NCBI RefSeq assembly: GCF_022048975.1
Contig: NZ_JAKMHX010000038.1
Location: 248,001 to 312,000 of the forward strand
Direction of reading: 5' to 3'
DNA length: 64,000 bases
Source of the DNA: Sporosarcina cyprini
Lineage (GTDB): Bacteria; Bacillota; Bacilli; Bacillales_A; Planococcaceae
Below, piece by piece: positions 1 through 12,771 of this stretch. The notes below the pieces were generated by a model. It was given only the letters and a program-made list of their open reading frames with translations. It was not told where the DNA came from and searched no databases. Numbering within the stretch: position 1 is the stretch's first letter; each line of letters starts with the position of its first letter. The translations under genes were made by a program, and so were the position numbers.

Positions 1-2867
1 CTTTCAGCGAGGTCAACCATTTCCTCTTTATCCTTGTCGGATACAGTCATCAGCACGGAGCCGTACTCTTTAATTTGCATGCCGGCTGCAACTAGTCCTT
101 TATATAAAGCTTTTTCAAGTGTAATGTCTTTCCCCATAACTTCTCCCGTTGATTTCATCTCAGGTCCGAGCGTGATATCCACTCTTCGAAGCTTAGCGAA
201 TGAGAATACCGGCACTTTGACATAAACCCCGGCTGGAGCCTGGGCAAGCCCTGTCTTATACCCTTGCTCTGTGATGGATTGGCCAAGTATGGCTTTCGTT
301 GCGATATTGGCCATCGGCAGATTTGTAATCTTGCTTAAGAATGGTACAGTCCGGCTGGAACGCGGGTTTACCTCGATAACATATACTTGGCCTTCCGAGA
401 TAACAAATTGGATGTTAAGCAACCCTTTGATGTTCAATCCGATTGCAAGCCGTTTCGTATAATCGACGATTGTCTCCACCATCGATGCCGATAGGTTTTG
501 CGGCGGATAAACGGCGATCGAGTCCCCGGAGTGAACGCCAGCGCGTTCAATATGTTCCATGATGCCTGGAATCAATACATTGACTCCGTCGCAAATGGCA
601 TCCACTTCAATTTCGGTTCCTGTCAAATAGCGGTCGATCAGAACCGGATGCGCCGGGCTCGCTTCCACAGCATGTTCCATGTAGTGGAGCAATTCTTCTT
701 CCCGATAAACGATTTCCATCGCCCGTCCGCCGAGTACATAAGATGGTCTGACGAGTACAGGGTAGCCGATTTCATTCGCAATAACGACTGCTTCCTCAAC
801 AGATACGGCTGTTTTGCCAAGCGGCTGTGGGATTCCGATTTCACGAAGAGCCTTCTCGAACTTATCTCGATTTTCAGCTCGGTCGATATCTTCAAGGGAT
901 GTGCCGATAATGTTGACTCCCCGTTCTTCCAATGCGTCAGCTAGATTGATGGCTGTCTGCCCTCCAAATTGGACGATGACTCCTTCTGGCTGCTCCAAAT
1001 CGATAATATGCATGACATCTTCAATTGTCAGAGGTTCGAAATATAATTTATCCGAAATCGAGAAGTCTGTTGATACCGTCTCCGGATTGTTGTTGATAAT
1101 GATTGCTTCGTAACCCGCTTGCTGGATTGCCCATACGGAATGGACTGTCGCATAGTCGAATTCGACGCCTTGCCCAATCCGTATTGGACCTGAGCCAAGG
1201 ACGACAACACTTTTCTTATCCGATTTAACTGATTCGTTCTCTTCCTCGTAAGTTCCATAAAAATACGGCGTATCTGACTCATATTCACCCGCGCATGTAT
1301 CGACTTTTTTATACACCGGAATAATCCCATTTTCTTTACGGAAATCGTATACTTCCCGTTGCTCTTTATTCCATAATGCAGCAACCGTCACATCAGAAAA
1401 GCCCATTCGCTTCGCTTTATAAAGAACATCTACGTTGAATGGATCGGCTTGCAACTCCCTTTCCATTGCCACGATCTTCTCTAGTTTCCGTAAGAAAAAC
1501 AGGTCGATCTGGCTCCAGTCATGGATTGTCTCGATTGTCACTCCGCGTCGCAGCGCCTCACCGATGAAGAAGAGCCGCTCATCCCCAGCCCGTCTGATCC
1601 GCTTTTCAATCCATTCATCCGTCAGTTCATCTGCGTGTTTCAATGAAAGGCCGAATTGGCCAGTCTCCAATGAGCGGACTGCTTTTAAAATCGATTCCTC
1701 GAATGTCCGTCCGATCGCCATCACTTCGCCCGTCGCTTTCATTTGCGTGCCAAGATTTCGCTTTGCAGATTCAAATTTATCGAACGCCCAGCGAGGAATC
1801 TTACTGACGATATAGTCGATCGTCGGCTCGAAGCACGCGTAAGTTGAACCGGTTACCGGGTTTTTCATTTCGTCCAATGTGAGGCCGACTGCGATCTTTG
1901 CAGCCAGCTTGGCAATTGGGTAACCTGTCGCTTTTGAAGCTAGGGCAGAAGAACGGCTTACCCGCGGATTCACTTCAATAATGTAATAGTTGAAACTATG
2001 CGGGTCCAGAGCGAGCTGCACGTTGCAGCCGCCTTCGATTTTAAGCGCGCGAATAATTTTAAGTGATACATTCCGAAGCATCTGGTTTTCGCGGTCTGTC
2101 ATCGTCTGGCATGGCGCGACGACGATGGAGTCGCCTGTATGGATGCCGACCGGGTCGACGTTTTCCATATTGCAAACGACGATGGCATTATCGGCAGAAT
2201 CCCGCATGACTTCATATTCTATTTCTTTATAACCAGCAATGGATTTTTCAAGAAGGCATTGCGTCACGGGGCTGTATTTCAAGCCGCTTGTGACGATTTC
2301 CTCTAAATCTTGATCGTTGTAGCAAATGCCGCCGCCAGTGCCTCCTAATGTGAAGGCCGGGCGTACGATGACCGGATAGCCGATTTCCTTTACAAAGGCC
2401 TGTGCTTCCTGCAAGTTATGAACAATTTCACTTTCCGGCACCGGTTCGCCTAATTCATTCATCAGCGTGCGGAACAAGTCGCGGTCTTCCGCTTTATGGA
2501 TCGCATCCAATTTCGTCCCCAAGATTTCAATGCCTAGCTCATCCAAAATGCCCGATTCTTGAAGTTCAATCGCCATATTGAGCCCAGTTTGTCCTCCGAG
2601 TGTCGGAAGGAGGGCATCCGGGCGTTCTTTGCGGATGATCCGGCTAACGAAGTCGAGTGTGATCGGCTCGATATAAACTTTGTCTGCAATTTCCGTGTCT
2701 GTCATGATCGTCGCCGGGTTGGAGTTGATGAGAATAACACGGTATCCTTCTTCTTTTAAAGACAGGCATGCTTGTGTTCCTGCATAGTCGAACTCTGCTG
2801 CTTGACCGATGACAATCGGCCCTGAACCGATGACGAGGATCGTTTGGATGTCTTGACGTTTAGGCAT
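1..2867 (-). CDS. carB: Carbamoyl-phosphate synthase large subunit (partial, 3' end outside window)
   Basis: Makes carbamoyl phosphate from bicarbonate, ATP and ammonia, the first committed step of pyrimidine and arginine synthesis; cytosolic partner of CarA. The N-terminus reads [20 protein letters not shown], with the glycine-rich start of the first ATP-grasp half. A second copy of the motif ([16 protein letters not shown]) near residue 556 marks the duplicated carbamate-kinase half. About 955 codons are present. The reading reaches the start of the C-terminal allosteric domain ([13 protein letters not shown]) before the window edge, so only roughly the last 110 residues are missing. The ATG overlaps the carA stop by 8 bp, so the two are translationally coupled. 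It is the last gene of the pyr operon visible here. The sequence looks intact, in contrast to the altered CarA. Confidence 0.97.
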   Translation of the reverse strand, partial: MPKRQDIQTILVIGSGPIVIGQAAEFDYAGTQACLSLKEEGYRVILINSNPATIMTDTEIADKVYIEPITLDFVSRIIRKERPDALLPTLGGQTGLNMAIELQESGILDELGIEILGTKLDAIHKAEDRDLFRTLMNELGEPVPESEIVHNLQEAQAFVKEIGYPVIVRPAFTLGGTGGGICYNDQDLEEIVTSGLKYSPVTQCLLEKSIAGYKEIEYEVMRDSADNAIVVCNMENVDPVGIHTGDSIVVAPCQTMTDRENQMLRNVSLKIIRALKIEGGCNVQLALDPHSFNYYIIEVNPRVSRSSALASKATGYPIAKLAAKIAVGLTLDEMKNPVTGSTYACFEPTIDYIVSKIPRWAFDKFESAKRNLGTQMKATGEVMAIGRTFEESILKAVRSLETGQFGLSLKHADELTDEWIEKRIRRAGDERLFFIGEALRRGVTIETIHDWSQIDLFFLRKLEKIVAMERELQADPFNVDVLYKAKRMGFSDVTVAALWNKEQREVYDFRKENGIIPVYKKVDTCAGEYESDTPYFYGTYEEENESVKSDKKSVVVLGSGPIRIGQGVEFDYATVHSVWAIQQAGYEAIIINNNPETVSTDFSISDKLYFEPLTIEDVMHIIDLEQPEGVIVQFGGQTAINLADALEERGVNIIGTSLEDIDRAENRDKFEKALREIGIPQPLGKTAVSVEEAVVIANEIGYPVLVRPSYVLGGRAMEIVYREEELLHYMEHAVEASPAHPVLIDRYLTGTEIEVDAICDGVNVLIPGIMEHIERAGVHSGDSIAVYPPQNLSASMVETIVDYTKRLAIGLNIKGLLNIQFVISEGQVYVIEVNPRSSRTVPFLSKITNLPMANIATKAILGQSITEQGYKTGLAQAPAGVYVKVPVFSFAKLRRVDITLGPEMKSTGEVMGKDITLEKALYKGLVAAGMQIKEYGSVLMTVSDKDKEEMVDLAE

Positions 2868-3963
2868 TGAAATTCTCCTTTCGAGTGCTGGCATTCATTA
2901 CGTTGTCAAAGCGGTCAAACAGATGGCTGGCGTCATGCGGTCCTGGCGATGCCTCCGGATGGAATTGGACCGAGAATACACGATCCGTTTCGTGACAGAT
3001 CCCTTCGATTGTTCCGTCATTCAGCGCCCGGTGCGTAACGGTAAGTGGTGTTGAAGCGATGGAGGATTCCTCCAGCACATAACTGTGGCTTTGGGAAGTC
3101 AGTTCTGTCCTTCCAGTCGTCAAGTCCTTCACTGGATAATTCCCGCCGCTATGTCCGTTTTTCATCTTTTGGATTTTTGCTCCGTATGACATGGCAAGTA
3201 GTTGATGGCCAAGCCCGATACCAAAGATTGGCGCGTTCCCGATAAGATGTTTGATTGTATCTGCTGCCCCTTCTACGTCTTCCGGATTGCCAGGTCCGTT
3301 AGACAATAAAATACCGTCCGGCACAAGCGAAAGAATAGCTTCAGTCGAAGTATTATATGGTACAACAATTACGTCAAAGTCACGTTTGTTCAGCTCTCGC
3401 AGCAACCCATGTTTCAAACCGAAGTCGATGACGACAACACGCTTACCCTGTCCTGGGCTGGAATATGGCTTCTTTGTTGAAATGGAAGCGACTTGGTTTA
3501 CAGGAATTTCATATGCCTTTGCTTCACCAATGGCTAAACTAGCATCCAATTCTTCACCTGCCGCTGTCAGCTTGCCTTTCAACGGGCCCTTTTCACGCAG
3601 CAAACGGGTCAACTTTCGCGTATCAATTCCTTGGATACCCGGAATCCCTTTTAGTTTCAGAAGGTCGCCTAACGTCATGGCGCTACGGAAGTTGGATGGC
3701 TCGTCGCTATATTCCCGGACAACGATTCCGTTGATTGCTAGTTCGATTGATTCATAATCGTCTCGGTTGATGCCTGTATTTCCGATCATTGGATACGTCA
3801 TAACTACAATTTGGCCATAACCGGATGGGTTAGATATCGCTTCCTGATAACCAGTCATTCCTGTCGTAAAAACCGTTTCTCCGATGGTAGCCTTCTCAGA
3901 TCCAAAAGCTTCCCCTTTGAACACAGTGCCGTCCTCTAATACGAGATATCTTGTCTTCATCAT
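2860..3963 (-). CDS. carA: Carbamoyl-phosphate synthase small subunit with altered glutaminase site
   Basis: By family, the glutamine amidotransferase subunit that hydrolyses glutamine and channels ammonia to CarB. About 367 aa, normal length: an N-terminal CPSase small-chain domain ([16 protein letters not shown]) followed by a class I amidotransferase domain with the [13 protein letters not shown] signature. The nucleophile elbow reads FGIGLGHQ instead of FGICLGHQ: codon 250 is GGG (3214-3216), so the catalytic Cys (Cys269 in E. coli) is Gly. Nearby, QNHG is QSHS and GHRG is GHSG, while the His and Glu of FHPEA remain. Glutaminase activity is therefore doubtful and the complex may use free ammonia. 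Start: ATG at 3963 (or the next ATG, 3960) behind AAGGA, overlapping the pyrC stop; the longer reading to 4023 has no support. Confidence 0.95.
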   Translation of the reverse strand: MMKTRYLVLEDGTVFKGEAFGSEKATIGETVFTTGMTGYQEAISNPSGYGQIVVMTYPMIGNTGINRDDYESIELAINGIVVREYSDEPSNFRSAMTLGDLLKLKGIPGIQGIDTRKLTRLLREKGPLKGKLTAAGEELDASLAIGEAKAYEIPVNQVASISTKKPYSSPGQGKRVVVIDFGLKHGLLRELNKRDFDVIVVPYNTSTEAILSLVPDGILLSNGPGNPEDVEGAADTIKHLIGNAPIFGIGLGHQLLAMSYGAKIQKMKNGHSGGNYPVKDLTTGRTELTSQSHSYVLEESSIASTPLTVTHRALNDGTIEGICHETDRVFSVQFHPEASPGPHDASHLFDRFDNVMNASTRKENFNA

Positions 3964-5237
3964 TCCCCATCCTTCCAAACGATTTTGCCTTCGAAGATTG
4001 TTGTCGCCGGCCATCCAAAACATGTCCAGCCGTCAAATGGCGTGTTCTTCCCTTTTGAAATGAATGTCGAACGGTCGATGGTCTGTTCTTTATTCAAATC
4101 TAGCAAGACTAGATCCGCTTTAGCTCCGACTTCGATTGTTCCATATGGCAAGCCAAATACACGAGCTGGCTTCACAGTCATCCAATCTACTAATTGTTTT
4201 AAAGTCCATTCGCCTTTCTTGACGAAGTGCGTATACAACAGTGGGAAAGCTGTCTCAAATCCTGTAATGCCGAATGGTGCCTTCGCGAACCCTGCTGCCT
4301 TTTCCTCAGCCGTATGAGGAGCATGATCTGTCGCAATGAAATCGATCGTCCCGTCCAGCAAGCCTTCAATAAGTGCGTCGCGATCTTCGCTGCTTCTGAG
4401 CGGAGGGTTCATCTTCCAATCTGCATCATCGCCCGGAATATCATCTTCACATAGCAAGAGATGGTGAGGCGTGACTTCAGCCGTCACACGGACTCCCGCC
4501 TTTTTCGCATCCCGGATGACTCTCACTGATTCCTTTGTGCTGACGTGGCATACATGGTAATGTGCCCCTGCCGCTTCCGCCAGCAAAATATCCCTTGCAA
4601 TATGCACAGATTCAGCGATGGAAGGTATGCCTGTTAAACCAAGTTCTTTGTTTCGCTTTCCTTCATGCATGGAACCGCCGTATATCAATGTATTGTCTTC
4701 ACAGTGAGCAACAATGGCCATATCCAGTTTGGCTGCATCCTGCATCGCCTCGTACATCATTCCAGCCTGCTGGACACCGACACCATCGTCTGTAAAGGCA
4801 AATGCTCCCTCTTCTTTTAGTGCAGCCAGATCTGTTCGCTCTTTCCCTGCTTCCCGAATCGTAATGGAAGCATAAGACAATACACGAATATGTGCATTTT
4901 CACGAATGAGCGAATTGACATGCGCCAGATTTTCTTTCGTATCAGGAACGGGTCTTGTATTCGGCATCGCACAGATTGTCGTGTAGCCCCCCTTGGCAGC
5001 TGCAAGTGTTCCGGAATCAATCGTTTCCTTATGCTCGCCGCCGGGCTCACGCAAATGCACATGCACATCGATGAATCCTGGAGCTGCCCAAAGTCCTTCA
5101 CCTGCAATGACTGTCGCATCCTGACGATCTAAATTCTGGCCAATCTCGCAAATTACATCGTCTTTCATTTTAATATCTGCCGTAACGGCAACTCCTTCAT
5201 TATTTATCAGCTGGACATCTGTCAGAATCGTATTCAT
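3960..5237 (-). CDS. pyrC: Dihydroorotase
   Basis: Third step of UMP synthesis: zinc-dependent cyclisation of N-carbamoyl-aspartate to dihydroorotate. The 425-aa protein has the amidohydrolase fold: the metal-binding [10 protein letters not shown] near residue 57, a substrate-loop [14 protein letters not shown] and HVSTK with later metal-ligand histidines, and ATDHAPHT near residue 305, all typical of the class I enzyme of Bacillus. The start is ATG behind GGGGG, one base after the pyrB stop. The 3' end overlaps the carA start. Nothing unusual is seen. Confidence 0.97.
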   Translation of the reverse strand: MNTILTDVQLINNEGVAVTADIKMKDDVICEIGQNLDRQDATVIAGEGLWAAPGFIDVHVHLREPGGEHKETIDSGTLAAAKGGYTTICAMPNTRPVPDTKENLAHVNSLIRENAHIRVLSYASITIREAGKERTDLAALKEEGAFAFTDDGVGVQQAGMMYEAMQDAAKLDMAIVAHCEDNTLIYGGSMHEGKRNKELGLTGIPSIAESVHIARDILLAEAAGAHYHVCHVSTKESVRVIRDAKKAGVRVTAEVTPHHLLLCEDDIPGDDADWKMNPPLRSSEDRDALIEGLLDGTIDFIATDHAPHTAEEKAAGFAKAPFGITGFETAFPLLYTHFVKKGEWTLKQLVDWMTVKPARVFGLPYGTIEVGAKADLVLLDLNKEQTIDRSTFISKGKNTPFDGWTCFGWPATTIFEGKIVWKDGE

Positions 5238-5238
5238 T

Positions 5239-6129
<891 letters not shown>

Positions 6130-6184
6130 CTAATTGTTCAACCTTCGCCTGCTTTGTTGTGTCGTCATATGTTCCATGCTTATG

Positions 6185-6220
6185 AAAAAACGAGCCTTTC
6201 CAGTGGTGGAAAGGCTCGTT
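6185..6220 (-). terminator. Intrinsic terminator of the pyrP-pyrB attenuator
   Basis: A 12-bp stem (ACGAGCCTTTCC pairing with GGAAAGGCTCGT) with a 4-5 nt loop followed by a run of six T on the minus strand. Confidence 0.9.
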
Positions 6221-6298
6221 TAAAGAGACGGGTCTGCCATTCCCCCAATAATTAGGGGCATGTCACCGTCAATCGAACCTTTCCTTGCCTCTCTGGAC
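6185..6298 (-). promoter_or_regulatory. PyrR-dependent attenuator between pyrP and pyrB
   Basis: Reading on the minus strand, the conserved PyrR-binding loop GTCCAGAGAGGC (6287-6298) is followed by GGAAAGGTTCG (6274-6284), which is complementary to the left arm of the terminator at 6185-6220. The two pairings are mutually exclusive, giving the classical antiterminator/terminator switch in which UMP-bound PyrR stabilises the binding loop and allows termination before pyrB. Confidence 0.9.
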
Positions 6299-6316
6299 AA
6301 TGTTAAAAGGTCTTAC

Positions 6317-7603
6317 TTATTCAGTTTCATCCATCATTGTTTCGTTCTTTCTTCCAGGAAGCACAAGGTTCAAAACAACTCCGACAATCGCTGCCAGCGC
6401 CATGCCGCCTACTTGGAATGTTTCACTAATATGGATGGAAGCGCCGCCTACTCCAATGACAAGGATAATGGAAGCGATGACCAGATTGCGCTGTTCTCCG
6501 AAATCCACCTTGTGATCTACCAGCATCCGAAGTCCGGATGAGGCGATGATACCGAAGAGGAGAATGGACACGCCGCCGAGAACCGCAGTAGGGATCGTTG
6601 TGATGGCAGCCATCACTTTACCCATGAAGGAAAACAGGATGGCGAATACAGCTGCGCCGATAATTACATAAACGCTATATACTTTCGTGATTGCCATAAC
6701 CCCAATGTTTTCACCGTAAGTCGTTTTCGGAGGTCCGCCGAGCAATCCGCTTATGAAAGTCCCTAATCCATCACCAAGTAATGAACGGTTCAATCCTGGG
6801 TTTTTAATGAAATCCCGTTCCACAACCCGTCCGAGGACAAGCTGGTGTCCAATATGCTCAGAAATGGTTACGATAGCGATCGGCACCATGATGGCGAGCA
6901 GTGTTGGCGTGATGACGAATTCATAATCGACACCTGGGATCAGGAACTCAGGAATTTGGATGAAGTCCGCTTTTTTAATCGGTGCGAAGTTGATGATGCC
7001 GATTTGCCAAGAATACAAGTAGCCAACAACAATTCCGATCAATACCGGCATCAGGCTAATGACGCCTCGGAAAAACATCAGGCAGATAATCGATGTCAGC
7101 AGTGTAACAAGTGCTGCAGAAAAATGGAGAAGGCTGTACGTTTGAACGCCGTCCACTTCAATCATGCTGGCCATTTGCACAGCTACCGGCGCTACGCCGA
7201 GTCCGATTACCATAATGACCGGCCCTACCACAACCGGCGGCAGGATTTTCATAATCCATCGATAACCGGTTTTCCATATGACCAGCGACACGAGCGCATA
7301 GACCAGTGCGACAAACAAGCTTCCGATCATGGCACTTCCTATACCGCCTGTATTCGTCGCCGCAATAATAGGTGCAATGAAGGCGAATGATGATCCTAAA
7401 TATGCAGGCACTTGAAATCTTGTGACCAGCACGAATACTATTGTTGCAATTCCACTCGTTAATAAGGCGATCGCCGGACTTAAATCTACTAACGTTGGCA
7501 CTAATATTGTCGCTCCGAACATGGCAAACATATGCTGCAAGCTAAGAACCAACCATTTGCCCGCTTGAGGTCTTTCATGTACATCCAAAACTTTGTCGCT
7601 CAT
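6317..7603 (-). CDS. pyrP: Uracil permease (NCS2 family)
   Basis: Membrane uracil:proton symporter. The 428-aa protein is strongly hydrophobic with about 12-14 predicted membrane segments. It has the NCS2 features: an N-terminal LSLQHMFAMFGATILVPTL near residue 21, and the signature region around GLLGGPPKTTYGENIGVMA near residue 290 where substrate contacts lie. ATG start at 7603 with GGAGG nine bases upstream, 27 bp after pyrR. There is no room for an attenuator between pyrR and pyrP, unlike B. subtilis, so pyrR and pyrP are probably controlled together by the operon leader. Confidence 0.96.
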   Translation of the reverse strand: MSDKVLDVHERPQAGKWLVLSLQHMFAMFGATILVPTLVDLSPAIALLTSGIATIVFVLVTRFQVPAYLGSSFAFIAPIIAATNTGGIGSAMIGSLFVALVYALVSLVIWKTGYRWIMKILPPVVVGPVIMVIGLGVAPVAVQMASMIEVDGVQTYSLLHFSAALVTLLTSIICLMFFRGVISLMPVLIGIVVGYLYSWQIGIINFAPIKKADFIQIPEFLIPGVDYEFVITPTLLAIMVPIAIVTISEHIGHQLVLGRVVERDFIKNPGLNRSLLGDGLGTFISGLLGGPPKTTYGENIGVMAITKVYSVYVIIGAAVFAILFSFMGKVMAAITTIPTAVLGGVSILLFGIIASSGLRMLVDHKVDFGEQRNLVIASIILVIGVGGASIHISETFQVGGMALAAIVGVVLNLVLPGRKNETMMDETE

Positions 7604-7630
7604 GTTCCTGTACCTCCGTTACCCAATTCT

Positions 7631-8320
<690 letters not shown>

Positions 8321-8356
8321 TGTCTTTAAAGGTATCGCTATTCATTTGCTGTGATT

Positions 8357-8385
8357 AGTATACTGCCATCTATTTCCGATGTCAA
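8357..8385 (-). promoter_or_regulatory. Sigma-A promoter of the pyr operon
   Basis: On the minus strand TTGACA (8380-8385), a 17-bp spacer, then TATACT (8357-8362). The -35 box overlaps the rluD-like stop codon. Transcription would begin about 30-40 nt before the PyrR-binding loop. Confidence 0.85.
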
Positions 8386-9296
8386 TGCTTTTCTTCTCGC
8401 ATTTTTTCAAGCAGTTGCTGGAAGTCCTCCGGCAATGGCTTGGAAAACTCCATATATTCACCCGTTGAAGGATGGTCAAAGCCGATGATGCCGGCATGAA
8501 GGACTTGTCCGCCGAAGTCAATTGTCTTTTTCGGCCCATACTTCGGATCACCTGCAAGCGGATACCCGATATATTTCATATGCACACGGATTTGATGAGT
8601 CCGGCCCGTCTCCAACCGGCATTCAACTAAAGTGAAATCACCGAAGCGTTCGAGTACTTTAAAATGGGTCACTGCATGCTTGCCATGATCAACAACCGTC
8701 ATGCTTTGACGGTCTCTCGGATCCCGTCCGATCGGAGCATCAATCGTACCGTTATCATGCGGGATATGGCCATGTACAAGCGCAGTATAGACACGGGTCA
8801 CGGTTTTAGCCACTAATTGGTTAACTAGAGATACGTGTGCCTTATCGTTCTTCGCCACCATCAAAAGACCTGAAGTATCTTTGTCAATCCGATGGACAAT
8901 ACCAGGGCGCAGGACGCCATTGATGCCGGATAGATCCGTACAGTGATGCATCAAACCGTTTACGAGCGTACCGGAAAGATGGCCTGGCGCAGGATGGACG
9001 ACCATGCCGCGCGGCTTATTGACGACGAGCACATCGCTGTCCTCATATACGATATCCAAATTAAGATCTTCCGAGACTATATCCAGTTCTTCAGGTTCAG
9101 GCTCCGTAACTGTTACGAGATCACCCTGTTTTACTTTCATATTGGGTTTTACGGTCATGTCATTTACTAAAACAGCCCCGTCCTTCACCCACTGTTGAAT
9201 TTGCGTGCGAGACCAGTCTGGATTATAGAGGGAAAGTGCTTTATCAATTCGATTCCCTTCCAGCTGCTCTGTTATTTGTATTTCGTGTTGTTCCAT
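8382..9296 (-). CDS. RluA-family 23S rRNA pseudouridine synthase (YlyB-like)
   Basis: Isomerises uridine to pseudouridine in RNA, probably large-subunit rRNA. The 304-aa protein has an N-terminal S4 RNA-binding domain (about residues 13-75: RIDKALSLYNPDWSRTQIQQ) and a RluA-type catalytic domain with GIVHRIDKDTSGLLMVAKND near residue 130, whose Asp in the HRID motif is the catalytic residue, plus RLETGRTHQIRVH near residue 228. The position between lspA and pyrR is that of B. subtilis ylyB. The ATG overlaps the lspA stop (TAATG). The exact target uridines cannot be read from sequence. Confidence 0.92.
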   Translation of the reverse strand: MEQHEIQITEQLEGNRIDKALSLYNPDWSRTQIQQWVKDGAVLVNDMTVKPNMKVKQGDLVTVTEPEPEELDIVSEDLNLDIVYEDSDVLVVNKPRGMVVHPAPGHLSGTLVNGLMHHCTDLSGINGVLRPGIVHRIDKDTSGLLMVAKNDKAHVSLVNQLVAKTVTRVYTALVHGHIPHDNGTIDAPIGRDPRDRQSMTVVDHGKHAVTHFKVLERFGDFTLVECRLETGRTHQIRVHMKYIGYPLAGDPKYGPKKTIDFGGQVLHAGIIGFDHPSTGEYMEFSKPLPEDFQQLLEKMREEKH

Positions 9297-9772
9297 TAAG
9301 ACACCTTTTTCTTATTCTTTTTTTCTTCCGCTATGACATGAATAATGATTAATACGACACCAATCGTTAATGCGGCATCTGCCACATTGAAAATCGGGAA
9401 ATCATAGTTAATAACTGGAATGAGAACGTCCACAAAGTCGACTACTTCCTTGCGCCAAATCCGGTCTATGAAGTTTCCGATGGCACCACCGAGCAGAAAC
9501 ATGAGGCTGATTGCAAACAGGCGATTCGTTTTGCCTTCCTTCTGGAAGAAATAAATGATGCCCACGACAACCAGCAGTGTCACCACATAGAATAGCCACA
9601 TTTGCCCTTCCAGCATCCCCCATGCCGCACCTCGGTTACGGTGCGATAAAAGCCCGATATATGGGTCCCAGATGGTGATTTTCTCACCGAGTTCCATATT
9701 TTTCACAACAAGCCATTTTGTCAATTGATCCAGCAGGATGACTACAATGGCAATTCCGTAGTAAATAACCAC
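9296..9772 (-). CDS. lspA: Lipoprotein signal peptidase (signal peptidase II)
   Basis: Aspartic protease of the cytoplasmic membrane that removes signal peptides from prolipoproteins (a likely substrate here is CtaC). 158 aa, four predicted membrane segments. The catalytic aspartates lie in GNFIDR (near residue 100) and FNVADAALTIG (near residue 130). It starts at GTG 9772, which has GGGGG about eight bases upstream; no better in-frame ATG is available. Translationally coupled to the rluD-like gene. Confidence 0.95.
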   Translation of the reverse strand: MVIYYGIAIVVILLDQLTKWLVVKNMELGEKITIWDPYIGLLSHRNRGAAWGMLEGQMWLFYVVTLLVVVGIIYFFQKEGKTNRLFAISLMFLLGGAIGNFIDRIWRKEVVDFVDVLIPVINYDFPIFNVADAALTIGVVLIIIHVIAEEKKNKKKVS

Positions 9773-9879
9773 TCAACTAAACCCCCGTCCGACAGATTCT
9801 GATTCATTTTACCACAAAAAGAAGGAGGAAATGAAATGTGAGTCAAAACAAGATCGCTATATCAAATAATTTTTCATTC

Positions 9880-9917
9880 AAAAAACGGCGGAGGTCCTGA
9901 TCGGTTCCTCCGCCGTT
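9880..9917 (-). terminator. Terminator downstream of ileS
   Basis: Minus-strand stem AACGGCGGAGG pairing with CCTCCGCCGTT around a 12-nt loop, followed by T residues. It separates ileS from lspA. Confidence 0.85.
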
Positions 9918-9950
9918 CCTTGTAAAATTATTTTATTGCAGCTGCTACTC

Positions 9951-12710
9951 TCACACGTAGTATGTTTTCACGACGTTTGCGCATCGTGCACAAAGTGCTG
10001 GGTGTTCAGCATCCGAACCGACTGTTTCAGAAATGGTCCAGCATCTTTCACATTTCTCTCCGTCCGCCTTCTCAACTAGGACGCTTGCGTTATCCAATTG
10101 CAAGGAAGCCTCTGGCATTTGATCCATCGCCCCTTCTTCAAATTGAGAGACGATGAAGAACTGCGCCAAATCGATATCTCCAGCATCCAAGATGCCTTTC
10201 ATCTTGTCCGGCAAGGCAACGGTCACTTTCGCTTCAAGTGATTTTCCGATCACTTTTGCATTCCGTGCCTCTTCCAATGCTTTCAATACATCATCACGCA
10301 CGAGCATCAATTTTGCAAATCGCGCACGAAGCTCTTCAGCACCTTCCAGCTCTAAGCTTTCCGGCATATCGACCAATTGAACACTTTCTTCCTGGACGTG
10401 TTCCAAATAAGCCCACATTTCATCTGCAGTATGCGGAAGAATAGGTGATAACAGTTTTAATAAAGTGACAAGCGATTCATACATAACCGTTTGCATTGCA
10501 CGGCGATGTGGATGATCTTTCCCCTCGATATAAACAACATCTTTCGCAATATCAAGATAGAACGAACTCAATTCATTCGTACAGAAGTTGTTCACTGCAT
10601 GATAAACATCTGCAAAATGGTACGTTTCGTATGCATTGTGCACTTCCTTGATCAAATCTTGCAATTTCACATACACGTATTGATCGACTGGCCGCAAGTC
10701 TGCGAACGTCACGCTGTCAACAGATGGATTGAAATCCGACGTATTGCCGTGCAAGAAACGGAGTGTGTTCCGGATTTTACGGTACACTTCAGACACTTGC
10801 TTAAAGTTTGAATCGGATACCCGGACATCTGCCGTATAGTCGACAGAAGAAACCCATAAGCGTAAAATATCCGCACCGAGTTGATTTACCACTTTCGCCG
10901 GAACGATCGTGTTGCCGAGTGATTTACTCATTTTTCGGCCTTCGCCGTCTAGTGTGAAGCCATGGCTCAATAACCCTTTGTAAGGTGCAATGCCGTTGAT
11001 GGCAACACTTGTTGTCAAGGAGGAGTTGAACCAGCCTCTGTATTGATCGGATCCTTCCAAATAAAGATCCGCAGGGTAAACAAGGTCATCGCGCTCTACT
11101 AAGACACCTTGATGTGTTGAACCGGAATCGAACCAAACGTCCATAATATCCGTTTCTTTTGTAAACTGTCCATTTGGGCTGCCTTCGTGTGTAAAGCCTT
11201 CTGGCAGAAGTTCTTTCGCATCCCATTCAAACCAAATATTTGAACCATGCTCTCGGAACAATTTTGCTACATGTGCAATCGTTTCGTCCGTAATGATTTC
11301 TTGGCCGTTTTCCGTGTAGAATACAGGGATCGGAACACCCCAGACGCGCTGGCGGGAAATACACCAGTCTCCGCGGTCACGTACCATGTTATAAAGCCGA
11401 GTTTCGCCCCACTCCGGTGTGAACTTCGTATTGCGGATCGCTTCAAGCAATTCACCGCGGAATGATTCGATGGAAGCAAACCATTGCGCAGTCGCACGGA
11501 AGATGACAGGCTTCTTCGTACGCCAGTCATGCGGATACGAGTGTGTAATGAAAGAAAGCTTCAAAAGCGCGCCGACTTCATCCAATTTCTTCGTCACTTC
11601 TTTGTTTGCATCCTCATAAAACATACCTTCGAATCCAGGAGCTTCGTCCGTCATGACACCACGGTCGTTGATCGGTGAAAACGCCTCAATTCCATATTGC
11701 TTGGAGACATAAAAATCGTCTTCCCCGTGTCCCGGAGCTGTATGGACACAGCCGGTACCCGCTTCAGCCGTGACATGCTCTCCTAACATAACGAGAGAAT
11801 CACGATCATAGATAGGATGTTTCGCAATGACACGATCCAAATCGGACCCTTTGATTTCTTTTAGAACTTCATATGTTTCCCAGCCAATATCTTTCGCCAC
11901 ATGTTCAACGAGGTCTTTCGCAAGCATGTACTTTTCCCCGCCCGTCTCGACGACAGCGTACGAGAATTCAGGGTGCAATGAAATTCCTAAGTTTGCAGGA
12001 ATTGTCCATGGTGTCGTTGTCCAGATGACGATTTTCACATCTTCCTCTACGACCCCGCGGCCATCTTTGATCGGGAATGCAACATAGATGGATGGTGATT
12101 TCTTATCTTTATATTCAATTTCCGCTTCAGCAAGTGCAGATTCACTGGACGGAGACCAATAGACTGGCTTAAGGCCTTTGTAAATATAGCCTTTCTTCGC
12201 CATCTCGCCAAACACTTCGATTTGTCTAGATTCAAACTCAGGCTTCAGCGTAATATACGGATTCTCCCAATCGCCACGAACTCCGAGCCGCTTAAACTCC
12301 GTACGTTGATTATCAATTTGGCTATATGCATAGTCTTCACACATTTTCCGGAATTCCGCTACAGATAGCTCTTTCCGGTTAACCCCTTTATTGACCAGTG
12401 CCTGTTCAATCGGAAGGCCGTGAGTGTCCCAGCCTGGAACATAAGGCGCATGGAAGCCGGACATCGACTTATAACGGACAATCATGTCCTTTAACACTTT
12501 GTTCAGTGCATGCCCCATATGGAGGTCTCCATTTGCATAAGGAGGTCCATCATGTAAAACGAAGAAAGGACGACCTTCCGTGCGCTTTTGCACTTTCTTG
12601 TAAATGTCCATTTCTTCCCATTTCTTTTGCATTTCCGGTTCTTTGTTCGGCAAATTACCGCGCATCGGAAAATCTGTCTGCGGCATGAGCAACGTATCTT
12701 TGTACTCCAT
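9951..12710 (-). CDS. ileS: Isoleucine--tRNA ligase
   Basis: Class I aminoacyl-tRNA synthetase charging tRNA-Ile, with an editing domain for valine. 919 aa. The HIGH-type signature [14 protein letters not shown] is near residue 57, the CP1 editing region includes [21 protein letters not shown] is in [12 protein letters not shown] near residue 590, and the C-terminal zinc knuckle CERCW...CARC is present near residues 885-910. ATG at 12710 is chosen, with AGGAGG seven bases upstream, rather than the TTG just before it; the N-terminus then matches the family. Controlled by the T-box leader at 12772-12990. Confidence 0.97.
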   Translation of the reverse strand: MEYKDTLLMPQTDFPMRGNLPNKEPEMQKKWEEMDIYKKVQKRTEGRPFFVLHDGPPYANGDLHMGHALNKVLKDMIVRYKSMSGFHAPYVPGWDTHGLPIEQALVNKGVNRKELSVAEFRKMCEDYAYSQIDNQRTEFKRLGVRGDWENPYITLKPEFESRQIEVFGEMAKKGYIYKGLKPVYWSPSSESALAEAEIEYKDKKSPSIYVAFPIKDGRGVVEEDVKIVIWTTTPWTIPANLGISLHPEFSYAVVETGGEKYMLAKDLVEHVAKDIGWETYEVLKEIKGSDLDRVIAKHPIYDRDSLVMLGEHVTAEAGTGCVHTAPGHGEDDFYVSKQYGIEAFSPINDRGVMTDEAPGFEGMFYEDANKEVTKKLDEVGALLKLSFITHSYPHDWRTKKPVIFRATAQWFASIESFRGELLEAIRNTKFTPEWGETRLYNMVRDRGDWCISRQRVWGVPIPVFYTENGQEIITDETIAHVAKLFREHGSNIWFEWDAKELLPEGFTHEGSPNGQFTKETDIMDVWFDSGSTHQGVLVERDDLVYPADLYLEGSDQYRGWFNSSLTTSVAINGIAPYKGLLSHGFTLDGEGRKMSKSLGNTIVPAKVVNQLGADILRLWVSSVDYTADVRVSDSNFKQVSEVYRKIRNTLRFLHGNTSDFNPSVDSVTFADLRPVDQYVYVKLQDLIKEVHNAYETYHFADVYHAVNNFCTNELSSFYLDIAKDVVYIEGKDHPHRRAMQTVMYESLVTLLKLLSPILPHTADEMWAYLEHVQEESVQLVDMPESLELEGAEELRARFAKLMLVRDDVLKALEEARNAKVIGKSLEAKVTVALPDKMKGILDAGDIDLAQFFIVSQFEEGAMDQMPEASLQLDNASVLVEKADGEKCERCWTISETVGSDAEHPALCARCANVVKTYYV

Positions 12711-12771
12711 CAAAATTCCTCCTCAAATGTTTTAAATCATATTTATTGAAACCGCACCGAGCCCGAGAAAC

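Noticed and set aside
6845-7390. 181-codon open frame opposite pyrP
   Set aside because: Lies wholly antisense to a well-supported permease; its composition rich in His, Asp, Asn and Arg is the mirror of hydrophobic membrane codons.
8942-9170. Open frame on the plus strand opposite the rluD-like gene
   Set aside because: Shadow of a conserved pseudouridine synthase.
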